A stretch of 64,000 bases of DNA from an uncultured Oscillospiraceae bacterium (GTDB lineage: Bacteria; Bacillota; Clostridia; Oscillospirales; Acutalibacteraceae): the NCBI GenBank assembly GCA_900544715.1, contig UQWL01000014.1:1-64000 (forward strand). Direction: 5' to 3'. Positions 8,852 through 18,395 of this stretch are shown piece by piece. The position numbers were made by a program, and so were the translations under genes. The number at the start of each line of letters is the position of its first letter. Within the stretch, counting starts at the first letter, position 1. Under the pieces are notes generated by a model that saw only the letters and a program-made list of their open reading frames with translations, was not told the origin of the DNA and did not search any database.

Positions 8852-9063
8852 AGTACTCTCTCCTTTCTATATTCATACTATGGGAAACGTCCATTTTCTG
8901 TGCAGCCAAAGAGAAGAGATATCTGCAAAAATTCGCTATGAACGATCTGATAAGCGTATCCATCGATGTTTTTTAGATCAACAAAATAAATGCCCATATT
9001 TCCCAACTCATATTTTCTATTCAAATATCATATCGGACAATGTATTGAGTTTCCTATAAAATT

Positions 9064-9645
9064 ATGGTAAAATACAACCTGCATTTATCTAAAAAGTGTG
9101 CAAGATATCGAAATCTGGATATGGAAACGGCTGATACCCACTTCCCAGATGGCTACTTGAGCCCCAATGTAAAGGATAAACACGGCAATCAGTATGCAAA
9201 TGTCATCTCTTATTCAACCGCAGAAACGGTTAAGTTTGTTCGCTGGATTCAGCAGCAGGATTTTTACCCCAATACGACGATTGTATTGACAGGCGACCAT
9301 TGGAGCATGGATCAAAAGTTTTTTGAAACAGTTGATCCAACATATCGCCGTGCGATCTTTAACCTGATCCTGAATGCGCCGGTAAAAGCGGAAAAGGCAT
9401 ATGGGCGTGAATTTGCACCGTTTGATTTTTATCCGACGATTCTGGCGAGCCTGGGCGTTCAGATTGAAGGCGACCGGCTGGGGCTCGGTACAAACCTCTT
9501 CTCCGGCGCGCCGACTTTAATCGAGCGGGATGGTTTGGATCAGGTCAATCAGGAGCTAAACGAGCGCAGCAATTTTTATAATGATGAGTTCATTTCCGAG
9601 CGAAAAAACAGCGCGTTTGAAAACACGAAGGTTTCCTATCGATAA
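9064..9645 (+). pseudogene. Truncated sulfatase-fold phosphoglycerol transferase (LTA synthase-like), C-terminal part only
   Basis: The 193 residues match the C-terminal half of the extracellular sulfatase domain of LtaS/MdoB-like proteins: TADTHFPDGYLS, then VLTGDHWSM with the metal-binding Asp-His, then FDFYPTILASLG. The N-terminal membrane helices and the catalytic threonine region are missing, and no ribosome site precedes the ATG. The 200 bases upstream are AT-rich and show no matching N-terminal half, so this is most likely a gene remnant. Confidence 0.7.
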
Positions 9646-9664
9646 GCCGATTTGAAATCATTTA

Positions 9665-9693
9665 CGGCGGAGCATTTTGCTCCGCCGTTTTTT
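9665..9693 (+). terminator. Terminator after the sulfatase remnant
   Basis: The arms CGGCGGAGC and GCTCCGCCG are followed by six T. A TTGCGC-18-TATACT promoter for the ClC gene follows near 9716-9745. Confidence 0.85.
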
Positions 9694-9810
9694 GCCTGTG
9701 CCAGTGGATAAAATTTGCGCAAAGGCGTACAGATATGCTATACTAAATCATAGCATTTCGGGAGTGTACTGCCTGTTTGGCGGCATCAAGAGGAAAGCAG
9801 TTGGAGAGAA

Positions 9811-11148
9811 ATGGCCATAGGCATTTCCAGTGGCGCGATACCCGCAGGAGAACTTCCCTTGGTCGAGAAAGGGGCGGCTGCCAGTATGGAAATTCAAAAC
9901 GAGCATTTTCCTGGGAAAGAGGCGGTGCAAAACCTCCTTGCCTTTTTAAAATGGTCGGCCCTCGCGCTGTTTGCTGGGATCGTCATCGGTTTAATTGGCA
10001 CTGCCTTTCACATTGCCTTGAGTGGTGCGCTGCAATTGCGGCAGGCGCATCCGTGGCTTGTATGGCTCTTGCCGGTGGGCGGCATATTCATTACAGCGCT
10101 ATATAAATGGGGCGGAATCAATAACGATCGCGGCACGAATTTCGTGTTAATTGCGGTGCGCACGAATGAAAAGCTTTCGTTCAAAACAGCTCCGCTGATT
10201 TTTGCAACTACGTTTTTAACGCATCTCTTTGGCGGCTCGGCTGGAAGGGAAGGGGCGGCGTTGCAGCTCGGCGGCAGCCTGGCTGCAAAGTTTGGAAGGA
10301 TTTTGCATCTGGATGAGAAGGATGCGCGTATTTTGACCATGTGCGGCATGAGCGCGGCTTTTTCTGCCCTGTTCGGCACGCCGGTCACCTCTGCGATTTT
10401 TTCCATGGAGGTCATCAGCGTGGGCGTGATGTATTATTCTGCAATCGTGCCCTGCGTGATCGCTGCCGTGGTGGGGGATCGAATTTCTTCCCTTTTCGGG
10501 ATTGCACCCACGGAATTTTTACTTACGGACGTGCCGGAGGTGTCAGCGCTGGGCGTGGCGAAGGTGGCGTTGCTCGGCGTGCTGTGCGCTGTGCTGAGCA
10601 TTTTGTTTTGCGTGTGCATGCATCAGTCGGCCGCGCTCTATAAAAAGCTGATCCCCAATAAATATCTCTGTGCCGCTGTGGGCGGTTTGCTGGTCGCCCT
10701 GCTGACTCTGCTGGTTGGCACGCGTGATTATAACGGTGCAGGCATGGAGGTGATCGCCCGTGCAATTGCGGGACAGGCACGCCCGGAGGCATTTGTCCTG
10801 AAAATCCTCTTCACAGCGCTGACGCTGGGCGCGGGCTTTAAGGGCGGCGAGATTGTACCCGCCTTTTTTACAGGGGCAACATTTGGCAATGTGATTGGGA
10901 AGCTCTTGGGCCTTTCGCCCTCCTTCGGGGCTGGGCTGGGGTTAGTGGCGCTTTTTTGCGGGGTCACCAATTGCCCGGTCAGCTCGCTGATGCTCAGCGT
11001 GGAGCTGTTCGGCGCAAAGGGGTTTGGCTTTTTTGCCGTGGTGGTTGCGGTGAGCTTTATGCTCTCCGGCTATTATGGGCTTTATAGCGAGCAGAAGATT
11101 GTTTATTCGAAGCTCAAACCGGAATTTATTGATAAAAAGGTAGAATGA
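9811..11148 (+). CDS. ClC-family chloride channel or transporter
   Basis: This is an integral membrane protein of about 445 residues with 10 or more hydrophobic segments. It has the ClC selectivity motif GGSAGREGAALQLGG (family GREGP, here GREGA) near residue 145, and the later GGEIVPAFFTGATFGN and CGVTNCPVSS segments. It probably moves chloride or fluoride across the cell membrane; I cannot tell channel from proton antiporter. Two starts are possible: ATG 9811 after GGAGAG, chosen here, or ATG 9886 after AAAGGGG. It stands alone downstream of a promoter. Confidence 0.9.
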   Translation: MAIGISSGAIPAGELPLVEKGAAASMEIQNEHFPGKEAVQNLLAFLKWSALALFAGIVIGLIGTAFHIALSGALQLRQAHPWLVWLLPVGGIFITALYKWGGINNDRGTNFVLIAVRTNEKLSFKTAPLIFATTFLTHLFGGSAGREGAALQLGGSLAAKFGRILHLDEKDARILTMCGMSAAFSALFGTPVTSAIFSMEVISVGVMYYSAIVPCVIAAVVGDRISSLFGIAPTEFLLTDVPEVSALGVAKVALLGVLCAVLSILFCVCMHQSAALYKKLIPNKYLCAAVGGLLVALLTLLVGTRDYNGAGMEVIARAIAGQARPEAFVLKILFTALTLGAGFKGGEIVPAFFTGATFGNVIGKLLGLSPSFGAGLGLVALFCGVTNCPVSSLMLSVELFGAKGFGFFAVVVAVSFMLSGYYGLYSEQKIVYSKLKPEFIDKKVE

Positions 11149-11202
11149 TAAGCATAGCGGGGAGCAAGGCTTGTTGACATATCAGGCAAAGGGGAATGTT
11201 GC

Positions 11203-11499
11203 ATGAATCAGGAAAAAATAGACCGGATCAATTTTCTCGCGCACAAATCGCGCACAGATGGGCTGACGGATGCGGAGAAGGAGGAGCAGCTGGCACTGCG
11301 GCAGGAATATATCGCCTCGTTTCGCCGGAGCCTGACGGGCCAGCTTGACAATACCTGGATCGTGGATGAAAAGGGAAACAAGAGAAAATTGGAACGGCGG
11401 CCGGGCGGGGCAAACGGAGCAAAAAAGAAGGCGGCGGTGGCAGAGCCGATGACGCTGAAAGTAGAAATAGAAAAGAATGGCAAAAAGACTGCCGATTGA
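11203..11499 (+). CDS. DUF896 (YnzC-like) protein
   Basis: This is a 98-residue protein whose first 60 residues fit the DUF896 helical hairpin family: KIDRINFLAHKSRTDGLT then EKEEQLALRQEYIASFR. The function is unknown. A lysine-rich C-terminal tail extends beyond the usual family length. It lies 25 bases before the rhodanese lipoprotein gene and is probably in the same operon. Confidence 0.85.
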   Translation: MNQEKIDRINFLAHKSRTDGLTDAEKEEQLALRQEYIASFRRSLTGQLDNTWIVDEKGNKRKLERRPGGANGAKKKAAVAEPMTLKVEIEKNGKKTAD

Positions 11500-11524
11500 C
11501 AGTTTGACGAGAGGGGGCAGGGAT

Positions 11525-11983
11525 ATGCCTGTCAAGAAACAATATGTGATGGCCGCCTTGATCCTGGCGCTGCTTTGCGCGCTGGCGTCAGTGCTTTCCG
11601 GCTGCGGCCATTTTACGGAGCCTGAGAGCCAAACGGCTGGCCCTGTTTCGGAAGAAATGGCAGTGGAAGGCTACCGCCGGATCACCGCGCAGCAGGCAAA
11701 GGAGATTATGGAGAGCGGAAAGCCCTATGTCCTCCTGGATGTGCGCAGCCAGGTTGAGCACAATCTGAAATATATTGAGGGGGATATTCTGATCCCCCAC
11801 CGGGAGATTGCGGAAAAAGCGCCTGAGCTGCTGCCGGATAAAAATAAGACGGTTCTGGTCTATTGCGCCAGCGGCGTGCGCAGCAAGGCGGCAGCAGAAA
11901 CATTAATCCAGATGGGGTATACGGATGTTTATGATTTCGGCGCGATTACGGATTGGCCCTATGGCGTAATAGAAGAAAAATAG
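11525..11983 (+). CDS. Rhodanese-like lipoprotein
   Basis: A 152-residue exported protein. The N terminus has a lipoprotein signal with lipobox LSGC (Cys near residue 26), so it should be anchored outside the membrane. A rhodanese domain follows: YVLLDVRSQVEH, then the active-site loop VYCASGVRSKAA with catalytic Cys near 119. It probably takes part in sulfur transfer or thiol redox chemistry at the cell surface. The start follows a GAGAGGGGGCAGGG site. Confidence 0.9.
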   Translation: MPVKKQYVMAALILALLCALASVLSGCGHFTEPESQTAGPVSEEMAVEGYRRITAQQAKEIMESGKPYVLLDVRSQVEHNLKYIEGDILIPHREIAEKAPELLPDKNKTVLVYCASGVRSKAAAETLIQMGYTDVYDFGAITDWPYGVIEEK

Positions 11984-12032
11984 ATGATGAGATCTGTACT
12001 GCGGGCATCCCGTGGCTGTGAGGGAGATCACA

Positions 12033-12782
12033 ATGGATTATCAGGGGATTACAGAGCAATATTATGCCCGATGGCTTGGTATAGAGTACAGCGGTATCCG
12101 GCCGGGCGAGGTGCGGTGCGTGTATTCGGCAGAGCGCAACCATGCCCAATATGGCTATGGAAAGCCGATTGATCTTCTGCTTTTTATCCATAATGGCGGT
12201 GCGGTGCTTTCCTATGGAGAGAAAGCGGCGGATCGTATACCGCTTCTTGCGCAGACCGTCGGCGCTTCCCCGGAGATCAAGCGTGCAGCGGCCGGGGCTG
12301 GGAAGGTCTATGGTGTTCAGCCGGAATGCGGTATTAAATTCGTTTACCAAGGGCCGCTGCCGGGCAATATAGACGCCGTTACACTGGGAGAAGCCGATTT
12401 TTCACTCTTCCTGGATTTTTATCGCAAAAGAGCCGCAGGCCCACAGGCATACAACTTGGATTGGTTGGAATCATATTTTTACCAGCACGTTCAGGATGGC
12501 TTTTTCTGCGCAGTGATGGAGGCGGGGCAGATCGTTAGCTGCACCGATGCGCCGGGAATGCCCTATCTGTCGGATCGGGTGCAGGAAATTGGGATTTTTA
12601 CGCTGCCCGACTTTCGTTCAAGGGGATATGCTCTGCGGGCTTGTGCAGCGGCAGCGCAGAATATCATAAAAAGCGGCCGGTGCCCGCAGTGGTCGACTTC
12701 GGCTGATAATATTGCGTCGCAGGTGCTGGCCTCCCGGGTAGGCTTTGCTCCTTTGGCGGATACCTGCATGCTTACGCTGTAG
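12033..12782 (+). CDS. GNAT-family acetyltransferase
   Basis: The 249-residue protein carries a C-terminal GNAT domain: QEIGIFTLPDFRSRGYA holds the acetyl-CoA-binding R-x-x-G-x-A pattern near residue 190, and VLASRVGFAPLADT is the last strand. The N-terminal part is not assigned and the substrate is unknown. The start at ATG 12033 follows GAGGGAG; an in-frame GTG at 12012 is less likely. It follows the rhodanese gene by 50 bases in the same direction. Confidence 0.8.
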   Translation: MDYQGITEQYYARWLGIEYSGIRPGEVRCVYSAERNHAQYGYGKPIDLLLFIHNGGAVLSYGEKAADRIPLLAQTVGASPEIKRAAAGAGKVYGVQPECGIKFVYQGPLPGNIDAVTLGEADFSLFLDFYRKRAAGPQAYNLDWLESYFYQHVQDGFFCAVMEAGQIVSCTDAPGMPYLSDRVQEIGIFTLPDFRSRGYALRACAAAAQNIIKSGRCPQWSTSADNIASQVLASRVGFAPLADTCMLTL

Positions 12783-12850
12783 GCATTCTTTCACGTGTGA
12801 GACTATCTTTTAAAATGCAGGGCATTTTACCTGTGGGTTTGTAAGCATGG

Positions 12851-13135
12851 TTATAACCCGCCGTCCGTTTTGCCCGCGCGCAGGACGATCTCAATCAGCA
12901 GCGCCGGCACGATTGTGGCGGCAAGCGTATCCTTCCCGCAAACAAAGAGGTCGCCGCTCAAAATCATCAGGGCATGGTAATCGCCCAACCGCCCGGCGCA
13001 GAGATATGCGGCGACCGATGCGGTAAAAAGAAGAATCACCAGCATACCGCCGTATTTCAGAAGCAGCTTTGGCAGGCGGTGCATGGTATGTACGGTTTCG
13101 TGGAGCTCGGTCAATATTTTCTGCATTGAATGCAT
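12851..13135 (-). CDS. Small membrane protein, function unknown
   Basis: This is a 94-residue protein with at least two hydrophobic segments (about residues 26-48 and 70-87) and a basic start. I do not recognise a family. The start follows AGAAGGGATGG. It diverges from the isomerase-like gene, and the AT-rich 229-base gap between them holds a promoter-like TTACGT-16-TATACT on the + strand near 13175-13202. Confidence 0.6.
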   Translation of the reverse strand: MHSMQKILTELHETVHTMHRLPKLLLKYGGMLVILLFTASVAAYLCAGRLGDYHALMILSGDLFVCGKDTLAATIVPALLIEIVLRAGKTDGGL

Positions 13136-13364
13136 GCCATCCCTTCTATTAACGCCTCATTTTTAAAAATGATGTTACGTTACAATTTAAATTTATTATA
13201 CTGGCCTGCGGCGCTTCTTCGCAATGTATAAATGTTGGAATGCGTGCATCGTTGAACAGGGGCCACAGCGGCGTTTGAAACGCTTGGCAGGGTTGCATGA
13301 CAGACCAGGCCACAAAACGCAGCTTGAAAGAGGAATCTTTAAACTTTTTAGGAGGATGGTATTT

Positions 13365-14150
13365 TTGATCCAAATCGGCGCGTCCACCGCCTGCTTCTAT
13401 CCGTTGGAAACCGAGAAAGCGCTCAAGCGGGTGGGAAAATTGGGGTTTTCCACTGCAGAGGTGTTTTTTAACTCTTTTTCTGAGCTGCACGGCCCGCTCT
13501 TGGAGGCGATTTGCCGGGAACAGGAAGCTTGGGGGATTCAGGTGGTTTCTGTGCACCCCTTCAGTTCAGGGACGGAACCTTTTTTCCTCTTCAGCGCATA
13601 TGAACGGCGGTTTCGTGATACGTTGGAATATTATAAGCGGTATTTTGACGCTGCGAATGCGCTTGGGGCGCATCTTCTGGTGATGCACGGGCTGAAGCCG
13701 GGGGCTTCGATTGAAGAGTCGGAATATTTTGAGCGCTTCGGAGAGCTTGCTCAGTTGGGCCGGGCACAGGGGATTACGGTGGCACAGGAGAATGTGGTGC
13801 AGTTTTCCTCACAATCTTCCGCCTTTCTTGCTCGGATGCGAAAGGCGCTGGGGGATGATTTCCATATGGTGCTGGATCTCAAACAGGCGTTGCGCTCCGG
13901 CCTCGACCCGCTCGAGCTTGCGCGGCAGTTTGCCGGGGAAATCATTCATGTCCACGTCAGTGACCATCTGCCCGGCAGGGACTGCCTGCCGCCGGGAGAA
14001 GGCACGTTCGATTTTGGCACGCTTGCCAAATTATTGGAATGCGCCGGATACCAGGGCAGCTTTGTGATTGAACTATACGCGGGGAATTTTGCGGATGACG
14101 GGCAGTTGAGAGAAGCCAAGGCCTATTTGGAAAAGCAAAAGGCTGAGTGA
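13365..14150 (+). CDS. Sugar phosphate isomerase/epimerase (AP endonuclease 2-like TIM barrel)
   Basis: The protein, about 261 residues, has the xylose isomerase-like barrel pattern: IQIGASTACFYP at the start, AEVFFNSF, LLVMHGLKPG, VAQENVVQFS with a metal-binding Glu, MVLDLKQAL, and IIHVHVSD with metal-binding His. It probably acts on a sugar or sugar phosphate; the substrate is not clear. The start is probably the TTG at 13365, nine bases after a perfect AGGAGG. The ATG at 13356 touches that AGGAGG and cannot use it. Confidence 0.8.
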   Translation: MIQIGASTACFYPLETEKALKRVGKLGFSTAEVFFNSFSELHGPLLEAICREQEAWGIQVVSVHPFSSGTEPFFLFSAYERRFRDTLEYYKRYFDAANALGAHLLVMHGLKPGASIEESEYFERFGELAQLGRAQGITVAQENVVQFSSQSSAFLARMRKALGDDFHMVLDLKQALRSGLDPLELARQFAGEIIHVHVSDHLPGRDCLPPGEGTFDFGTLAKLLECAGYQGSFVIELYAGNFADDGQLREAKAYLEKQKAE

Positions 14151-14188
14151 TTAGGGCTTGCGGATATTCTGATGGGTATGGTATAATA

Positions 14189-14270
14189 GCTTCAAACAAA
14201 GTTTGAAGCATTGGAAAAATGCCTGTCGGCGTGAAACGCCTCCTGCCGCAAGGCGGCAATTCCCATGAAT
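14189..14270 (+). repeat. Palindromic leader-like repeat, copy C
   Basis: This copy keeps the GCTTCAAAC-GTTTGAAGC palindrome, the CTGTCGGCG hairpin and the CCGC-GCGG hairpin. TTGCGG-18-TATAAT immediately precedes it, so it probably forms the 5' leader of nrdR, which starts 17 bases after it. Confidence 0.8.
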
Positions 14271-14286
14271 AAAAGCGCTGGAAGTG

Positions 14287-14754
14287 ATGAGTGTGAGATG
14301 TCCATTCTGCGGCTATGAGGAAAGCAAAGTGATCGATTCCCGCCCGACGGATGAGGGCGAGCGCATTCGCCGCCGCAGGGAATGTATGCGCTGTGCAAAG
14401 CGCTTCACCACCTATGAGGTGATCGAAAGTGTGCCGGTGGTCGTTGTGAAAAAGGACAAGTCGCGCGAGGTTTTCGACCGTGATAAGCTTTATAATGGCA
14501 TGCTGCGCGCCTGTGAGAAACGCCCCGTCAGCGCTGCGGCACTGACTGCCGCGGTGGATGATATCGAGGCCTCCCTGCAGAATTCGCTGGATCGGGAAGT
14601 GACCTCTGAGCGTATCGGCGAGCTTGCCATGGAAAAGCTTAAAGAGATCGACGAGGTGGCCTATGTTCGTTTTGCCTCCGTATACCGCCAGTTTAAGGAT
14701 ATTGAAACCTTCCGCGAAGAGCTGATGAAGCTGAAAAGGGAAAAATCAGAATAG
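14287..14754 (+). CDS. nrdR: Transcriptional repressor NrdR
   Basis: NrdR represses ribonucleotide reductase genes in response to dATP and ATP. The N-terminal zinc ribbon has CPFCG and CMRCAKRF pairs in the first 40 residues, and the ATP-cone domain runs from about 49 (VVKKDKSREVFDRDKL). 155 residues is normal. The start is ATG 14287, directly after a GTG at 14284; the ribosome site is weak. A copy of the palindromic repeat lies in its leader. Confidence 0.95.
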   Translation: MSVRCPFCGYEESKVIDSRPTDEGERIRRRRECMRCAKRFTTYEVIESVPVVVVKKDKSREVFDRDKLYNGMLRACEKRPVSAAALTAAVDDIEASLQNSLDREVTSERIGELAMEKLKEIDEVAYVRFASVYRQFKDIETFREELMKLKREKSE

Positions 14755-14814
14755 AACAGGGCAAAAGCGAGTTTAGAGAAGTTCATAATAGAGTCAAACG
14801 AAATTTGTTTTAGA

Positions 14815-14855
14815 GGGGTTGCGGCAAATCATTTTGCGGCAACCCCTTTTTCTAT
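14815..14855 (+). terminator. Terminator after nrdR
   Basis: GGGGTTGC and GCAACCCC pair, with an inner GCAAA-TTTGC stem, followed by five T. Confidence 0.75.
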
Positions 14856-14958
14856 TCCAATCGTTCGCGGTTTCACCACAGGTTTGTTTGCTACATGCGA
14901 TAAAAGAAGCGTTTTTATCACGGGTAAAATGCTTGACTACCGGCTGTGAGCGACGGCT

Positions 14959-15816
14959 TTATCCATTTGAGCCGCCTTCCTCCCGCACTGCGCTGAGCAT
15001 CCGCGCCGCGCCGTCGGGATTGGTAGTAGTACCATACAGCTTCAGCCGGGTATAGGTACGCCTGCTGAGCTCCCGCAGGCCGGACGCTTCATACAGCGCG
15101 CCTGCGAACCGATCCGGATTGATCCCATCCGGAATCAGGCGGCAGTAGGGCTCCGGCAGGTCGATCCCTTCCGCAGTGATGCAGAGATACCCGCCGCTGC
15201 TTTCCCGGTTGGTGAAGACAGCACATTTTCGTTTTGGAAAGAAGCTTTCCCTCAGGCCGTCCGGCGCGATGACAACGGTGCTGTCCCGCGCACCGGCGAA
15301 GGTATCCTGCACCAAAAGCGCCGCCCCATAGTCCTCCATGACCTGCTCGGCGGTTTGCTCATAAACGGCGGTATTATCTGTGACGACCCGTACCAAGGAG
15401 GCGAAGGCAAGCAGGCGGCCTGCCCGCCGTGCGAGCCTCCCCTGTGGGTCAAGCAGGGTAATGCATTCTTCGCCCGGCGGCCGCCGCCTGCGCGCGAGCA
15501 CGTCACAAGCCGTATTGAACAGGATCAATGGGGCAAGCGCATCGGGCAGAAACGCTTTGACCGGGCCGCCTTCTGGCGGAATCACCCCGTCCGGCAACAG
15601 CATCCGCCCGGCGCATCGCCCGGCACAGAAAGCGATCTCTTCCCAAGGAAGCCCTCCCTTCCGGCGGGATGCTTCCACACAGAGAAAAGGCGTGCCGCCC
15701 TTCACTGCAACCTGAATTGCCTGCGGCCTTGCCGGATGCATGCGCACCTTGATCTTTTGCAGAAAACCGTTTTCCTGCGGCCTGATCTGTAGCACGGCGA
15801 ACATTGCTGCGGCCAT
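14959..15816 (-). CDS. Conserved-looking protein of unknown function
   Basis: I do not recognise a family. The frame is open to 15936 (325 residues), but the stretch before MAAAMFAVLQ reads poorly. I place the start at ATG 15816, next to GGGGAAGGG; ATG 15804 is also possible. The protein is soluble, with a middle part of alternating hydrophobic strands (ITLLDPQGRLARRAG, ALLVQDTFAGARDSTVVIAP) suggesting an alpha/beta fold. Codon use is like the neighbours. It is a single minus-strand gene between nrdR and a deacetylase. Confidence 0.6.
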   Translation of the reverse strand: MAAAMFAVLQIRPQENGFLQKIKVRMHPARPQAIQVAVKGGTPFLCVEASRRKGGLPWEEIAFCAGRCAGRMLLPDGVIPPEGGPVKAFLPDALAPLILFNTACDVLARRRRPPGEECITLLDPQGRLARRAGRLLAFASLVRVVTDNTAVYEQTAEQVMEDYGAALLVQDTFAGARDSTVVIAPDGLRESFFPKRKCAVFTNRESSGGYLCITAEGIDLPEPYCRLIPDGINPDRFAGALYEASGLRELSRRTYTRLKLYGTTTNPDGAARMLSAVREEGGSNG

Positions 15817-15999
15817 CTCCCTTCCCCGATCGTTTCCATACCAGTTTCGTACCGTATCTATATGCTGTGCCGCTGCTGAATATCCGTTTTGTATGATCCG
15901 GAAAAGAAGATAGTCTTTTGCCGCAGCGTGCCTCATAGAATATAAGGCGGCTTTCTGTTACCGAAATGCCGCAAGAGGTGCGGCAAAGGAGCGTCATCC

Positions 16000-16893
16000 A
16001 TGGATAATCGGAAAAAACGGCTTTTGGGAATGGGCCTTGTTGTGGCGGTGCTGTTCGCAGCCAGTATGCTCGCCCTTCAGATGCAGAAAGCGGCCCCGGC
16101 GGCGGCCCCGGCACAGCAGGCGGGGCAGAAGCTGCCAATCATTATGTATCATAATATTTCGCCGAATGCAGGCCGGCAGGGGAAATACACGGTTTCTGTC
16201 AAAGAGTTTGAAAGCGATTTAAACTATATCAAGAAGCGTGGCTTTACCCCCATCATGACCCAACAGCTGATCGATTATGCCAAGCAGGGCAAGCCCCTGC
16301 CGGAAAAACCGCTGATGATTACCTTCGACGACGGCTTCGAGAGCTTTTACGCATACGCCTTCCCTCTCCTGCAAAAATATGATATGTGCGCTGTGATGGC
16401 AGTGGTCGGGCAATATGCGGATACGTTTACCAAAACAGAGGATCATCACCTCAACTACTCCTACCTGACCTGGCCAATGATTGGGGAACTGAGCAAAAGC
16501 GGGCTGGTGGAAATTCAGAGCCATACCAATAATATGCATACGATCACTTCCAAGCGGCGCGGCTGCACCATCAACAAAGGGGAGAATAAGGAAAGCTACA
16601 AAGCCATCCTGCGAAAAGATCTGGAGCTCAATCAGAAAAAAATTCAGGAGGCGACGGGAAAGGCCCCTACTGCGCTTGCCTACCCCTATGGGTCGCACTG
16701 TAAATCCTCCAAAGAGGTGCTCAAGGAGATGGGATTTCAAGCGGCGTTTACCTGCGCGGAGAAAGTAAACGTCCTCCCGGATGGAGGCGGCGATTTGGAT
16801 TGGCTCTATACGCTGGGGCGCTACAACCGTGCGCACGGCGCTTCCTCACAGGCCTTTCTCAAGCCGATTCTCGATCAGGCGGAGCCCGTATGA
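16000..16893 (+). CDS. Polysaccharide deacetylase (NodB homology domain)
   Basis: This is a 297-residue membrane-anchored or secreted enzyme. A hydrophobic N-terminal segment (residues 9-24) is followed by an Ala/Pro-rich linker. The NodB domain shows IIMYHNIS, the catalytic and metal-binding TFDDGF near residue 111, and the zinc-binding IQSHTNNMH near 173. It probably removes acetyl groups from cell-wall glycan or another polysaccharide outside the cell. The start follows AAAGGAG. Confidence 0.9.
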   Translation: MDNRKKRLLGMGLVVAVLFAASMLALQMQKAAPAAAPAQQAGQKLPIIMYHNISPNAGRQGKYTVSVKEFESDLNYIKKRGFTPIMTQQLIDYAKQGKPLPEKPLMITFDDGFESFYAYAFPLLQKYDMCAVMAVVGQYADTFTKTEDHHLNYSYLTWPMIGELSKSGLVEIQSHTNNMHTITSKRRGCTINKGENKESYKAILRKDLELNQKKIQEATGKAPTALAYPYGSHCKSSKEVLKEMGFQAAFTCAEKVNVLPDGGGDLDWLYTLGRYNRAHGASSQAFLKPILDQAEPV

Positions 16894-17229
16894 GCTGGAG
16901 TCAAGCGGAATGATTCGATGCCTTTATCTTAACTTATATTGTGCTTTCGATTCAGGTAGAATGCTTTTGAATTTTTCAGATAAAATAGCATTTTTATGGC
17001 AAACAATTTTTCAGTTTCTCTGCAATGGTTACTAATTGCTATCAATTTGGTTAAAATGCTCGTAATTTATTCTATTGGAAGAAAGATTATCTTCTCCCAT
17101 GTCATAATAATGGCAATGACAACGGATTTCTTTTCGCCAGTTTTTACACCGTATAGCGCATGCCTTTTCACACAAACTGAAGGTAAGGATAAATTTGCAG
17201 AAAAATGGCGGAGAGCGGATGAAAATGCA
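16894..17229 (+). other. AT-rich gap before the ATP-grasp gene
   Basis: These 336 bases are clearly richer in A and T than the surroundings. The frame of the following gene stays open back to 16996, but the residues it would add look non-coding and have no ribosome site. No clear promoter, RNA gene or repeat is visible. Confidence 0.4.
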
Positions 17230-18252
17230 ATGAAGTGGAAAACATTTTTCAGACGGATGCATGCGCTGAGCCTGAAGCGGATGTTCCGGCTGATCCGTGC
17301 GGTCAGCCGGGAATCGCACAGGCCTCGCTTGTTGATTCTGATCGATATGCTTTGGTGTGTGGTGCGCTATGGGATTGGATATCTGGATTATAAGGTGTTT
17401 GGGTTCGCATTTATCCATGGGGAAGCGCGCAAAACATTTATGACGATGGATGATAACCTGTCGCTCGTACGTGCAGTAAACGACAAAGCGTATACGTATC
17501 TTTTTGACCAAAAATGCGCCTTTAATGAACGGTTCCACCGCTTTCTTGGGCGGGAATGGCTTGACTTGCGCACGGCGGATGAGGAGGCTTTCGCCGCCTT
17601 TTTAAAGGGCCGAGAGGATTTTTTTGCCAAAGAGGTAGATAGTTTTGGCGGTCAGGGTGTCAGCCACATTCTCGTGGAGGAGTATCCCGACGTCAATGCG
17701 CTGTATCACCTGCTGCGCGGGCGCGGGCAATATCTCGTGGAGGAGACAATCCGGCAGCACCCGGAGATGGAGCGGCTGCACCCGGGCTCGATCAATACGC
17801 TGCGGCTGGTTACCCTATTGGCTCATGAGGAACCATATGTGATGTATGCGCTCATCCGCGTAGGCGGGAAGGGGCAGTGCATCGACAATATTTGCAGCGG
17901 CGGGATGTATGCGCCGGTGGATGAAAACGGCATGGTGTTTCACGATGCTTTTTGTGAGCTGGAAGAGCGCTTTTATGCTTGCCATATGGAATCCGGCGTT
18001 AAATTCTTGGGGTTTCAGGTGCCATGTTTTCATGAGGCGGTGGAGCTGGTGAAACAGGCGGCTTTGGTTGTGCCGCAGGTTGGATATGTCGGCTGGGATG
18101 TGGCAATTGGGGCGGATGAGCCTTTGCTCATAGAGGGCAACGTGATACCGGGCTATGATATGTGCCAGAATTATTGCCATTTGAAGAAAAAAGGAGAGGG
18201 GATTCTGCCCCGATTCGAAAAGGTGATGGGGATGGCGTTTTTCCATCATTAA
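17230..18252 (+). CDS. ATP-grasp enzyme (sugar-transfer associated type)
   Basis: The 340-residue protein resembles the ATP-grasp group found with cell-surface sugar transfer genes. ATP-grasp features include FFAKEVDSFGGQGVSHI near residue 135 (a lysine and a glycine-rich loop), YLVEETIRQHPEM, SINTLRLVT, and VGYVGWDVAI with the late EGNVIPG that would hold metal-binding acidic residues. The family joins a carboxylate to an amine or similar group; the substrate is unknown. I chose ATG 17230 because similarity starts there. It is convergent with the tail cluster. Confidence 0.75.
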   Translation: MKWKTFFRRMHALSLKRMFRLIRAVSRESHRPRLLILIDMLWCVVRYGIGYLDYKVFGFAFIHGEARKTFMTMDDNLSLVRAVNDKAYTYLFDQKCAFNERFHRFLGREWLDLRTADEEAFAAFLKGREDFFAKEVDSFGGQGVSHILVEEYPDVNALYHLLRGRGQYLVEETIRQHPEMERLHPGSINTLRLVTLLAHEEPYVMYALIRVGGKGQCIDNICSGGMYAPVDENGMVFHDAFCELEERFYACHMESGVKFLGFQVPCFHEAVELVKQAALVVPQVGYVGWDVAIGADEPLLIEGNVIPGYDMCQNYCHLKKKGEGILPRFEKVMGMAFFHH

Positions 18253-18268
18253 TCACGATAATAAAAAA

Positions 18269-18303
18269 ACTGGCCCTGCAAATCAATTTTGCAGGGCCAG
18301 TTT
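18269..18303. terminator. Bidirectional terminator
   Basis: ACTGGCCCTGCAAA and TTTGCAGGGCCAGT form a perfect 14-bp hairpin. A-rich sequence on the left and T-rich on the right would let it stop both the ATP-grasp transcript and the tail-cluster transcript. Confidence 0.75.
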
Positions 18304-18395
18304 GTATGACGAAATGGGCCACAGGGTGGGGATCATCGGATACTGATCCGGTTAGAAGTCCATTTTTGCAGGGCAATCCATTTACGAGTGTTTTA

